Source: an uncultured Pelagibacteraceae bacterium
GTDB lineage: Bacteria > Pseudomonadota > Alphaproteobacteria > Pelagibacterales > Pelagibacteraceae
Assembly: GCA_902514665.1 (NCBI GenBank)
Contig: CABXRS010000006.1
Coordinates: 1-50,569 of the forward strand
Direction of reading: 5' to 3'
DNA: 50,569 bases
Shown: one piece after another, positions 26,162 through 35,120 of the stretch
Layout: each line of letters opens with the position of its first letter
Numbering within the stretch: position 1 is the stretch's first letter
Notes under the pieces: generated by a model
The model's database searches: none
Told to the model about the DNA's origin: nothing
What the model saw: only the letters and a program-made list of their open reading frames with translations
Translations under genes and position numbers: made by a program

Positions 26162-29031
26162 TGTTACATAATTCACAAAAAGATTTTTTGAGAAGACATA
26201 TCGGTCCGTCTGAGGAAGATCAAAAAAAAATGCTCAGTGAACTTAAATATAGTTCTTTGGATGAACTTATAAAAAATACTGTTCCAGAAAAAATACAGTT
26301 TAAAGGTGAACTAAATATTGGCGATTCTAATTCAGAATATGAAGCGCTAAGAAAATTAAAAGTGATTTCAAAAAAAAATCAGATTTACTCTAATTTTATT
26401 GGTATGGGTTATTATGGAACTTACACACCCTATGTAATTTTAAGAAATATATTAGAAAATCCTGGTTGGTATACTTCATACACACCTTATCAGCCTGAAG
26501 TAGCTCAAGGTAGGTTAGAAATGTTACTGAACTTCCAACAGATGATTGTTGATTTTACTGGTATGGACATTGCTAATGCATCTTTACTTGATGAAAGTAC
26601 AGCTGCTGCTGAAGCTGTGGGTTTGAGTTACAGATTAAATAAAAGTGATTGCAAACTAGTATTTGTATCAGAAAACTGTCATCCACAAACAATTGATCTC
26701 ATAAAAACTAGGTCAGAACCTATGGGGCTCAAAGTTCTTGTCGGAAATGAAGATAAAGTTTTAGAGAATTTAAAAGAAGATGTTGTATGTGGAATTTTAC
26801 AATATCCTGGAACCTTAGGTGACATTAAAGATCCAAGTGAATCAATAAGTAAAATCCATAAAAAGAATGGTAAAGCGATACTTGCATGCGATTTACTTTC
26901 ACTTGCTAAATTGAAAACACCAAGAGAACTAGGTGCTGATATAGCCGTGGGTAGTTCTCAACGGTTTGGAATTCCGATGGGTTATGGTGGTCCTCACGCA
27001 GCATTTTTTGCAACTAAAGATGAATATAAAAGATCTTTACCAGGTAGATTAGTGGGAGTTTCAGTGGATAGACACGGAAATAAAGCTTATAGATTATCAT
27101 TACAAACTAGAGAGCAGCACATAAGAAGAGATAAAGCTACAAGCAACATTTGTACAGCTCAAGCCTTGTTAGCAATTGTGTCAGCAGCATATGCTATTTA
27201 TCACGGTCCAGAGGGAATTAAAAATATTTCTGAAAGAGTATCTCAATTAGCAAAAAATTTTGCTGATAAAATAAAACAATCTGGATATGAATTATATTCA
27301 GATTATTTTTTTGATACTGTAACTATTATCACTAAAGATAAGACTGATCAGATTTTCGAAAATGCTTTAAATCAAAAAGTTAATATTAGAAAAGTAAATT
27401 CGGAAATGTTGTCTGTATCTTTCGATGAAAGAAAAAATGTTTATAGAGTAAACCAACTACTAAAAATTTTTAATGCAGCAGAATCAATTAAAAAAGAAGA
27501 TCCTGTAGCAAATTTAGTAAATTTACCAAAAAATTTAATTAGATCTTCTAAATATTTAGAACACCCTGTTTTTAATTCATACCATTCAGAGACAGAAATG
27601 CTTAGATATCTTAAAAAGTTAGAAGATAAAGATATAGCTCTTAACAGAACCATGATTGCACTAGGCTCATGTACTATGAAATTAAATGCAACTGCAGAAA
27701 TGATACCTATTTCATGGAGAGAATTAGCTGAGCCTCATCCGTTTGTCCCTGTTGAACAGATGGAGGGTTATAGAGAATTGTTCACTGATCTTAAAAATTG
27801 GCTAAGATCAATCACTGGTTTTTCTGGAGTTTCGCTTCAGCCGAATGCAGGTGCTCAAGGTGAATATGCGGGATTAATGGTAATACGAAAATATCACTTA
27901 GACAGAGGTGATGAAAATAGAAATATATGTTTAATACCAAGCTCAGCACATGGAACAAATCCAGCAAGTGCACAAATGGTTGGAATGAAAGTTGTAGTAG
28001 TTGATTGTGATAAAGAAGGGAATGTAGATTTTGAAGATTTAAAGAAAAAAGCAGAAACACATTCAGAAAATCTTGGAGCTTTGATGGTTACATATCCATC
28101 TACACATGGTGTTTTTGAAGAAAAAATATCTGATATCTGTGATTTAGTTCATAAACATGGTGGTCAAGTTTATATGGATGGTGCAAACCTAAATGCGCTA
28201 GTAGGCATTGCAAAACCTGGAAATTTTGGTCCAGATGTTTGTCATATAAACTTACACAAAACTTTCTGTATTCCACATGGTGGTGGAGGGCCGGGTATGG
28301 GTCCAATTGCTTGCAAAAGACATTTACAAGTTTATTTGCCCAATCATCCAGTGGTTAAAGATTGTGGTCCTGCTACAGGTATAGGCGCAGTATCTGCAGC
28401 ACCTTGGGGTAGTTCAAGTATTTTATCAATTTCATGGATGTATATAAAAATGATGGGATCTCAAGGTTTAAAATTAGCTACAGAAGTTGCTATTTTAAAC
28501 GCCAATTACATAGCTCATAGATTAAAAAACCATTTTCCAATTTTATACAAAGGTACTAATGGGCTTGTTGCTCATGAATGTATAATCGATATTAGATCAA
28601 TTAAAAGTGAAACGGGTGTTAGTGAGGAAGACATTGCAAAAAGATTAATAGACTATGGTTTCCATGCACCAACAATGTCGTGGCCAGTTGCTGGTACAAT
28701 GATGATTGAACCAACTGAGAGTGAAAGCTTACCGGAAATAGATAGATTTTGTGATACTTTAGTAAACATTAAAACAGAAATAGAAATGATTAAATCTGGT
28801 AAATTTGATAAAGTAGATAATCCAATTAAAAATGCACCTCATACTGATATTGAACTTTCATCAGATGAATGGGAACACAAATATTCCAGACAGCAAGCAG
28901 CGTATCCTGCAAAATTCTTGAAAACAAATAAATTTTGGCCTCCAGTCGCAAGAGTAGACAATGTTTATGGAGATAAAAATATTTTTTGTACTTGTCCTAG
29001 TATGGATGAGTTTAAAGAAGATGCAGCATAA
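26161..29031 (+). CDS. gcvP: Glycine dehydrogenase (decarboxylating), single-chain P protein
   Basis: A 956-residue fused P-protein (the gcvPA and gcvPB halves in one chain). The N-terminal half opens with FLRRHIGPSEEDQKKML and has LLDESTAAAEA. The C-terminal half carries the pyridoxal-phosphate lysine Lys700 in HINLHKTFCIPHGGGGPG. It decarboxylates glycine and loads the aminomethyl group onto GcvH. The next gene starts 6 nt downstream on the same strand, so read-through into the lipid-related set is possible. Confidence 0.97.
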   Translation: MLHNSQKDFLRRHIGPSEEDQKKMLSELKYSSLDELIKNTVPEKIQFKGELNIGDSNSEYEALRKLKVISKKNQIYSNFIGMGYYGTYTPYVILRNILENPGWYTSYTPYQPEVAQGRLEMLLNFQQMIVDFTGMDIANASLLDESTAAAEAVGLSYRLNKSDCKLVFVSENCHPQTIDLIKTRSEPMGLKVLVGNEDKVLENLKEDVVCGILQYPGTLGDIKDPSESISKIHKKNGKAILACDLLSLAKLKTPRELGADIAVGSSQRFGIPMGYGGPHAAFFATKDEYKRSLPGRLVGVSVDRHGNKAYRLSLQTREQHIRRDKATSNICTAQALLAIVSAAYAIYHGPEGIKNISERVSQLAKNFADKIKQSGYELYSDYFFDTVTIITKDKTDQIFENALNQKVNIRKVNSEMLSVSFDERKNVYRVNQLLKIFNAAESIKKEDPVANLVNLPKNLIRSSKYLEHPVFNSYHSETEMLRYLKKLEDKDIALNRTMIALGSCTMKLNATAEMIPISWRELAEPHPFVPVEQMEGYRELFTDLKNWLRSITGFSGVSLQPNAGAQGEYAGLMVIRKYHLDRGDENRNICLIPSSAHGTNPASAQMVGMKVVVVDCDKEGNVDFEDLKKKAETHSENLGALMVTYPSTHGVFEEKISDICDLVHKHGGQVYMDGANLNALVGIAKPGNFGPDVCHINLHKTFCIPHGGGGPGMGPIACKRHLQVYLPNHPVVKDCGPATGIGAVSAAPWGSSSILSISWMYIKMMGSQGLKLATEVAILNANYIAHRLKNHFPILYKGTNGLVAHECIIDIRSIKSETGVSEEDIAKRLIDYGFHAPTMSWPVAGTMMIEPTESESLPEIDRFCDTLVNIKTEIEMIKSGKFDKVDNPIKNAPHTDIELSSDEWEHKYSRQQAAYPAKFLKTNKFWPPVARVDNVYGDKNIFCTCPSMDEFKEDAA

Positions 29032-29037
29032 AAATAA

Positions 29038-30276
29038 ATGAAAATTGCTGTTGTTGGCTCAGGTATTTCTGGTTTAAGTGCAGCATACTATTTATCTAAA
29101 AAACATCATGTAGATCTTTTTGAAAAAGAAGACCGTTTTGGGGGCCACTCACATACCATTGATCTTACTTTTGGAGAAAAAAAAGTCTCAGTTGATATAG
29201 GTTTTATTGTATTTAACTTTCAAACATACCCAAATTTAATAAAATTTTTTAAAGAAAATAATATTGAAATTGAAAAAAGTGACATGTCTTTTTCAGTTTC
29301 AGTTGATAATACCAATTTTGAATATTGTGGAAAAGGGATAAGTGGTATTTTCTCTAATAGATTAAATTTGTTTAATATAAAATTTTTAAAAATGTTCTTT
29401 GACATAATTAAATTTTATAAAAAAAGTGATCAGGAAAGTATCTCAGAAGAAAAATTAACTTTAGGTGAATATCTTGAAAAAAATAAATTATCAAAACCAT
29501 TTATAGATTACCATATAATTCCCATGGTTTCAGCTATTTGGTCAATGCCTCCATTAGAGGCAAGTAAAATGCCAATAAGTTTTTTTTTAAAATTTTTTCA
29601 AAATCATGGTTTGTTTAAATTAAAAAATAGACCTCAATGGTATACTGTATCGAATAGAAGCAGAACTTATGTAAATCAAATCATATCAAAAATTAGTGGC
29701 GAGCATTATAAAAATTATAAAGTTAAAAAATTAAAAAGAAAGACATCAGGGATTGATTTATACTATGGAGGGCAAAGTGAGTTTTTTGATTATGATAAAG
29801 TAGTCATAGCAACTCATGCAGACGAAGCTTTGGAATTAATTGATAATCCATCAGAGGACGAGAAAAAAATTCTATCTAACTTTAGCTATAAAGAAAATAT
29901 CGCGTATATTCATACTGATGTTAGAGCTATGCCTGAGAACAAAAAAGCCTGGAGTTCTTGGAATTCATCTATCGACGATAAAAATGTTGAAAAGAACTCA
30001 ATTAGTTATTGGTTAAATTTGTTACAAAATTTAAAGTGTGAACAAGATATTTTTTTGACCTTAAATCCATATTTTGAGATTGATAAGTCAAAAATACTTA
30101 AAAAAGTTAGATTTACTCATCCGTATTACGATCAAAAAGCATTGGATACGCAACACGAGCTGTCTAAATTACAAAATCAAAAAGATCTACTTTTTTGTGG
30201 GAGTTATTTTGGTTACGGATTTCACGAAGATGGAATAAAATCATCTATTGAAATGCTGAATAACCTTAATGATTAA
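29038..30276 (+). CDS. FAD-dependent amine-oxidase-like oxidoreductase of the DUF1365-Cfa set
   Basis: A 412-residue flavoprotein with the dinucleotide fold VVGSGISGLSAAYYLS at the N-terminus (GxGxxG at 7-12), then FEKEDRFGGHSHT and SVDIGFIVFN. The end has LLFCGSYFGYGFHEDGIKSS. This subfamily is found next to DUF1365 and cyclopropane-fatty-acid-synthase-like genes in alpha- and gammaproteobacteria, where it is implicated in modifying membrane fatty acids, for example desaturating methylated acyl chains. It overlaps the DUF1365 gene by 8 nt. Confidence 0.82.
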   Translation: MKIAVVGSGISGLSAAYYLSKKHHVDLFEKEDRFGGHSHTIDLTFGEKKVSVDIGFIVFNFQTYPNLIKFFKENNIEIEKSDMSFSVSVDNTNFEYCGKGISGIFSNRLNLFNIKFLKMFFDIIKFYKKSDQESISEEKLTLGEYLEKNKLSKPFIDYHIIPMVSAIWSMPPLEASKMPISFFLKFFQNHGLFKLKNRPQWYTVSNRSRTYVNQIISKISGEHYKNYKVKKLKRKTSGIDLYYGGQSEFFDYDKVVIATHADEALELIDNPSEDEKKILSNFSYKENIAYIHTDVRAMPENKKAWSSWNSSIDDKNVEKNSISYWLNLLQNLKCEQDIFLTLNPYFEIDKSKILKKVRFTHPYYDQKALDTQHELSKLQNQKDLLFCGSYFGYGFHEDGIKSSIEMLNNLND

Positions 30277-31033
30277 CTCTTGTATATATACTGGAACAGT
30301 AATCCATAAACGATTTAAACCTAAAGAGCATTTCTTTAAATATAAAGTTTTCTCGTTGTTTATAGATTTATCTGAACTTGAGTTATTAAATGATAAAATA
30401 AGATTTTTTTCACTTAATCGTTTTAATTTGATCAGTTTCCAAGAAAAAGATCATGGAGAACGAGATGGTTCATCACTTACCAAATGGGTAAAAAAAAACC
30501 TGAAACAAAATAATATTAATTCAGAAAATATTAAAATTAAACTTTTGTGTTACCCAAGAATATTGGGATATGTATTTAATCCTCTTAGTATTTTTTTTGT
30601 TTACGATAATCAAGAACAGTTGGTATCAATCTTATATGAAGTAAAAAATACTTTTGGAGAACAACATACTTATGTATTTAGAGTAGATGATAAAAATAAT
30701 ATAATAAAGAATAATTGTTTAAAGAAATTTCATGTATCTCCGTTTATTGAAATGGACTGTCAGTATTTTTTTAAAATATTAAAACCAGAGGATAAATTGT
30801 CTGTAATTATTGATCAATATGATAAAGATGGAAAGATTTTGTTTGCTTCTCAAGATGGTAAAAGAAATGACCTAAATAGCTCACAATTAATTAAATCTTA
30901 TCTAAAACATCCCTTAATGACTTTAAAAATTATTTCTGCGATACATTTTGAAGCGTTCAAATTATGGTTAAAAGGAATAAAATTAGTCAAAAAAAAATTT
31001 AATATTAAAAATAATTTAACAGTTGAGAATTAA
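30269..31033 (+). CDS. DUF1365-family protein
   Basis: A 254-residue protein with the family opening SCIYTGTVIHKRFKPKEHFFKYKVF and the central LLCYPRILGYVFNPLSIFFVYD. The biochemical activity of DUF1365 proteins is not firmly established, but they co-occur with the FAD oxidoreductase upstream and the Cfa-like enzyme downstream. Both neighbours overlap it (8 nt and 1 nt), so the three proteins are made together and probably act in one lipid-modification path. No membrane helix is obvious. Confidence 0.85.
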   Translation: MINSCIYTGTVIHKRFKPKEHFFKYKVFSLFIDLSELELLNDKIRFFSLNRFNLISFQEKDHGERDGSSLTKWVKKNLKQNNINSENIKIKLLCYPRILGYVFNPLSIFFVYDNQEQLVSILYEVKNTFGEQHTYVFRVDDKNNIIKNNCLKKFHVSPFIEMDCQYFFKILKPEDKLSVIIDQYDKDGKILFASQDGKRNDLNSSQLIKSYLKHPLMTLKIISAIHFEAFKLWLKGIKLVKKKFNIKNNLTVEN

Positions 31034-32211
31034 TGTTTTTAAACAAAATATCAGACAAATTAGTTTTTAATTTTTTGAGTAAGATTGATTATGGATATCT
31101 TGAGATTAAAACTTTTAATGGACAACTTCTCAACTTTGGAAATCAAGAAGAACCACTTAGTGCTAATATAATTATTAAAAAACCAAATTTTAATTATAAT
31201 TTAATACGTGGCGGAAGTATTGGTTTTGCTGAGTGTTATATGAGAGGTGAATTTGAAACAGACAATCTCTCAAATTTGATTGAGCTTACTGCAAGAAATA
31301 TTAAAATTATTCATAGGTTTTCGGGTTTACTTGATATTCCTTTAATTAATTATATCAAAAATAAAATTATAAAAAACACCAAAAGTAGGAGTAAGGAGAA
31401 TATCGCTAAGCACTACGACTTAGGGAATGAATTTTTTTCAATATGGCTTGATGATACTTTAACTTATTCGGGTGCTATATTTAGTAAACATTCTAAAAAT
31501 TTATCTGAAGCACAAAATAATAAATATCAAAAATTAATTGATCTAATAAAACCAAATAGTGGTGATAGAGTTTTAGAAATTGGTTGTGGCTGGGGAGGTT
31601 TTGCTGAGTATTTAGGTAAAAAATATGACGTAAAACTTGATTGTATTACTATTTCAAAAAAACAATTTGAATACGCAAAAGAGAGAATTCACAAATGTGG
31701 TTTAAATGAAAAAGTTAATATTGAGATTAAAGATTACAGAGATTTGCAGGGTAAATATAATTCAATTGCTTCAATAGAGATGATTGAAGCGGTTGGGCAA
31801 AACTATCTTGATGGATATTTTAAAACGATCAAAGATAATTTATCTGGTGGAGGTAAGGCAGCTATTCAAGCAATAACAATTGATGACAATTTATTTGATC
31901 GATATAAGAATAAACAAGATTTTATTCAAAAATACATATTTCCTGGAGGATTTCTTCCAAACAAAAACAGCATAAATAGATATGTTTCAGATAACGGGTT
32001 AACAATTAACTCATATATTTCTTACGCTGATCACTATGCTAATACTTTAGAAATTTGGAGAAATGAATTTGTCAAGAAATGGGATTTAATTAAAAATCAA
32101 GGTTTTGATTTAAAATTTAAGAGAATGTGGGAATTTTATTTATCGTACTGCGAAGCAGGATTTAAATCAAAGAATATAGATCTAATTCAATTTTCACTTC
32201 AAAACAAATAA
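31033..32211 (+). CDS. cfa: Cyclopropane-fatty-acid-synthase-like SAM methyltransferase
   Basis: A 392-residue member of the Cfa/mycolic acid methyltransferase family. The N-terminal lipid-binding part holds GGSIGFAECYMRGEF. The catalytic part has IAKHYDLGNEFFSIWLDDTLTYSGA, the SAM loop VLEIGCGWGGFAEY and SIEMIEAVGQNYLDGYF. Such enzymes transfer a methyl or methylene group to cis double bonds of phospholipid acyl chains. The linked FAD oxidoreductase and DUF1365 make a modified product, such as a methylated or furan-type fatty acid, at least as likely as a plain cyclopropane. Confidence 0.88.
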   Translation: MFLNKISDKLVFNFLSKIDYGYLEIKTFNGQLLNFGNQEEPLSANIIIKKPNFNYNLIRGGSIGFAECYMRGEFETDNLSNLIELTARNIKIIHRFSGLLDIPLINYIKNKIIKNTKSRSKENIAKHYDLGNEFFSIWLDDTLTYSGAIFSKHSKNLSEAQNNKYQKLIDLIKPNSGDRVLEIGCGWGGFAEYLGKKYDVKLDCITISKKQFEYAKERIHKCGLNEKVNIEIKDYRDLQGKYNSIASIEMIEAVGQNYLDGYFKTIKDNLSGGGKAAIQAITIDDNLFDRYKNKQDFIQKYIFPGGFLPNKNSINRYVSDNGLTINSYISYADHYANTLEIWRNEFVKKWDLIKNQGFDLKFKRMWEFYLSYCEAGFKSKNIDLIQFSLQNK

Positions 32212-32230
32212 CTGATAAAAAAGGACATAT

Positions 32231-32779
32231 ATGCAAAATATTAAATTAATTAAATCTATTTCATTGATAATTTGTGCTTTCTTAATTACAAGTTGTTCCA
32301 ATAATAGCGCTATGAAACCAGAAGATTTTAAAAATAAAGAACCTAGATTGATAATTGAAGAATATCTAAGTGGAAATGTTAAAGCATGGGGTGTCTTACA
32401 AGATAGATCGGGCAAAGTTACGAGACAGTTTAATGCTGATTTAAATGGAACATGGGATGGCAAACAGTTAGTTTTAAAAGAAAAATTTAATTGGGATGAT
32501 GGAGAAGTCCAAGATAGAGAATGGACAATAAATAAAATTGACGAGCATAATTATGAGGGAACCGCAGGAGACGTAGTAGGTAAAGCTAAAGGTTATTCAT
32601 ATGGTCCAGCCTTTAAATTTGAATATGTTTTACTAGTTCCAGTAAAAGGAAAAGAATTAAAAATCACATTTGATGATTGGATCTTTAAACAAGATGATCG
32701 AGTTGCAATCAATAGAGCTACAATGACAAAGTTTGGATTTAAGGTGGCTGAATTAACAGTCGTTTTTGTAAAAGACTAA
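32231..32779 (+). CDS. DUF3833-family lipoprotein
   Basis: A 182-residue protein with a lipoprotein signal: hydrophobic stretch LIICAFLITSC with the lipobox cysteine at 22. The mature part has EEYLSGNVKAWGVLQDRSG, FNADLNGTW and FKFEYVLLVPV, the pattern of DUF3833. The family has no proven activity. It sits 19 nt after the Cfa-like gene and its 3' end overlaps the convergent SDR gene by 4 nt. DUF3833 commonly accompanies the FAD/DUF1365/Cfa group, so an envelope role in the same lipid process is inferred. Confidence 0.8.
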   Translation: MQNIKLIKSISLIICAFLITSCSNNSAMKPEDFKNKEPRLIIEEYLSGNVKAWGVLQDRSGKVTRQFNADLNGTWDGKQLVLKEKFNWDDGEVQDREWTINKIDEHNYEGTAGDVVGKAKGYSYGPAFKFEYVLLVPVKGKELKITFDDWIFKQDDRVAINRATMTKFGFKVAELTVVFVKD

Positions 32780-33522
32780 CGATTCACTGATTTGGAAATT
32801 AAATAATTATATAATTTGTTTGGAAGAATTTGTATTAATTTATAAATAATTTTAATTGGCAAAGGAAAAATTATTTCAAAACTATTTTTTTTGATTAATC
32901 CATTATAAATCTCTTCTGCTGCATATTCTGTACTTTTTAAAAAAGGCATCTTAAATTCATTTTTATCTGTTAAAGCAGTTTTGATAAATCCTGGAGTTAT
33001 TAGGGAAACCTTGACATTAAATTTTTTAAAATCAAAATAAATACCTTGAGTAAAATTGTTTAAAGCAGCTTTAGAGGGAGTATAACCAGAAGATTTGGGC
33101 AAACCTCTATATCCAACTGGTGATGAAACTATAGCAATATGGCCATTATTTTTATCTTTATAATATTTTTCAACAGCACTAACACAATTTATTACCCCGA
33201 GGAAATTAACCTCGATCACATGTCTTATATTTTGTACATCTAATTCTTTTTCAGATTTTCTCTCGTAAGTTCCTGAACTAAATATGCAAAGATCGACCTG
33301 TCCATGATCTTCTATAATTTTTTTGAACACTTCTTTAGCTTTAACACTATCAGTTACATCTAAAGGATAAGAAAATATGTTTTCATCTGTTGAAAGTTTT
33401 TCTAAAAGCTCAACTCTTCTTGCAGAGATGATCACTTTCCATCCTTCTTTAGCAAATTTTCTTGCTGATGCTTCACCAATGCCACTACTTGCACCAGTTA
33501 TCCATATTGTTTTTTTATTCAT
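32776..33522 (-). CDS. Short-chain dehydrogenase/reductase
   Basis: A 248-residue classical SDR. The cofactor motif is TGASSGIG (9-16), the structural motif is near FSSGTYERK (replacing NNAG), and the catalytic Tyr-x3-Lys is SSGYTPSKAALN. The substrate is not known. A hydrophobic C-terminal region (ILPNKLYNYLISKS) may contact membrane. It is the only minus-strand gene in this set, between the DUF3833 lipoprotein and tspO. Similar SDR genes accompany the same family set elsewhere. Confidence 0.88.
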   Translation of the reverse strand: MNKKTIWITGASSGIGEASARKFAKEGWKVIISARRVELLEKLSTDENIFSYPLDVTDSVKAKEVFKKIIEDHGQVDLCIFSSGTYERKSEKELDVQNIRHVIEVNFLGVINCVSAVEKYYKDKNNGHIAIVSSPVGYRGLPKSSGYTPSKAALNNFTQGIYFDFKKFNVKVSLITPGFIKTALTDKNEFKMPFLKSTEYAAEEIYNGLIKKNSFEIIFPLPIKIIYKLIQILPNKLYNYLISKSVNR

Positions 33523-33545
33523 AGTTAATCGTATATATTACTAAC

Positions 33546-34013
33546 ATGTTTAAAAATAAACTTTTAACTTTTATGTACTTTCTTCTGGTTACTTTTGGGG
33601 CGTCAGCTGTTGGAAGCTTATCTACAATTAATTACAAAGAGCCATGGTATTCATTATTGAATAAACCAGCTTTCAATCCTCCAGATTGGGTTTTTGGACC
33701 TGTCTGGACAACTTTATATTTGATGATGACTATTGCAATATGGTTATTTTGGCACTCAAATAATAGGGATAAAAATACAGTTTATATCTATTTAATTCAT
33801 TTGGTGTTTAATACAACTTGGAGTGTAGTGTTCTTTGTTTTACACAATATGCTCTTGGCTTTATTTGTATTAATTTTATTGATTGGACTCATAATTAATC
33901 TCATTTTAAGATTTAAACGTGTCAATGTAGTTAGTTCCTATTTAATGATTCCTTATTTACTTTGGTGTAGCTTTGCACTATTTCTCAATATTAATCTTAT
34001 AATTATAAATTAA
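33546..34013 (+). CDS. tspO: TspO/MBR tryptophan-rich sensory protein
   Basis: A 155-residue protein with five hydrophobic helices and the family pattern YKEPWYSLLNKPAFNPPDWVFGPVWTTLY, followed by NTTWSVVFF. TspO binds tetrapyrroles and in Rhodobacter adjusts expression of photosynthesis genes to oxygen; it is also tied to oxidative stress. It starts 23 nt from the divergent SDR gene. Its presence beside the lipid-modification set fits a light- or oxygen-stress theme. Confidence 0.9.
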   Translation: MFKNKLLTFMYFLLVTFGASAVGSLSTINYKEPWYSLLNKPAFNPPDWVFGPVWTTLYLMMTIAIWLFWHSNNRDKNTVYIYLIHLVFNTTWSVVFFVLHNMLLALFVLILLIGLIINLILRFKRVNVVSSYLMIPYLLWCSFALFLNINLIIIN

Positions 34014-34014
34014 T

Positions 34015-35118
34015 ATGGATGATGTTGTAGTAATAGGTGGTGGAATTATTGGAGCAGCGACAGCCTATTTTTTATCCAAAGAAGGCAGAAAAGTAAAAGT
34101 AATTGAAAGAGATCCAACATATAAAACTGCGTCATTTCCACTTTCATTAGGTGGATTTAGAAGACAGTTTTTTCAAAAAGAAAATATTTTATTAGGAAAA
34201 TTTGCTAGAGAATTTATTAATCAAATACCACAATTATTAAAAACTGAAAAAAATCCTAACCCTACAGCGAGCATGGTAACAAATGGTTATCTATTAATGT
34301 TTGGACCAGAACATGCTGAAGAACAATACCGAGCATTAGAAAATCATAAAAAGTGTGAAGCAGGAACAAAAAATATTAAAGGATCAGAATTATCTGATAT
34401 ATTTCCCTATATAAATAATGAGGGAATAGAAACAGCGACGTATACTGACAATCAAACTGAAGGTTGGATTGACCCTTTTCTTTTTCATACCGCTTTGAAA
34501 AGTAAAGCAATTGAGCTTGGAGCTGAATTCATTAAAGGAGAAATTAAAAACATTTCTGAAGTTAAGGCTAAAACTATTGTCTCTGCTGCAGGGTGTTGGA
34601 CAAAAAAATTACTCGAAGATATTCCTGTAGTTCCTCAGAAGCACACGGTATTTAGGGTTAAATGTCCAAAATATATCAAAGAAATGCCTCTAACAGGAGA
34701 TCTAACAACAGGTGTCTATTGGAGACCAGAGGGTGGTGAATACCTTGCTGGATCACCTATTTCTGTGTTTGACGCTGATGATTTAGAACCAGCGTGGAAT
34801 GATTTTGAAGAATTAGTTTGGCCAGCATTAGCAAAAAGAATCCCAGCTTTTGAAGAACTAAAATTAACTGGTGGATGGGCTGGATATTACGATTGTAACA
34901 AACTAGATAACAATGCAGTAGTTGGCAAACATCCAAAATATGAAAATGTTTATATGGCATCTGGTTTCACTGGACGGGGATTAATGCAAGCACCTGGTAT
35001 AGGAAGAGCATTAACAGAATTAATTACAACAGGATCTTACCAAACAATTGATATTAGTGATTTTTCTGTTGAAAGAGTGCTAGGTAATAGTGCAAGGCCA
35101 GAACCATACGTATTGTAA
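34015..35118 (+). CDS. DAO-family FAD-dependent oxidoreductase
   Basis: A 367-residue flavoprotein with VVVIGGGIIGAATAYFLSKEG (FAD-binding GxGxxG near 8-13), then LGGFRRQFF and a C-terminal YMASGFTGRGLMQAPGIGRAL. It belongs to the D-amino-acid oxidase/sarcosine-dimethylglycine dehydrogenase group, closest in look to FOXRED1-like members. The likely role is oxidation of a secondary or N-methylated amine or amino acid, which would feed glycine to GcvTHP, but the substrate is not visible. It starts 1 nt after tspO and is convergent with selO after 2 nt. Confidence 0.82.
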   Translation: MDDVVVIGGGIIGAATAYFLSKEGRKVKVIERDPTYKTASFPLSLGGFRRQFFQKENILLGKFAREFINQIPQLLKTEKNPNPTASMVTNGYLLMFGPEHAEEQYRALENHKKCEAGTKNIKGSELSDIFPYINNEGIETATYTDNQTEGWIDPFLFHTALKSKAIELGAEFIKGEIKNISEVKAKTIVSAAGCWTKKLLEDIPVVPQKHTVFRVKCPKYIKEMPLTGDLTTGVYWRPEGGEYLAGSPISVFDADDLEPAWNDFEELVWPALAKRIPAFEELKLTGGWAGYYDCNKLDNNAVVGKHPKYENVYMASGFTGRGLMQAPGIGRALTELITTGSYQTIDISDFSVERVLGNSARPEPYVL

Positions 35119-35120
35119 TT

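Noticed and set aside
27812-28306. Minus-strand open frames of 68-82 codons inside gcvP
   Set aside because: They are His/Leu-rich shadows of a highly conserved coding region.
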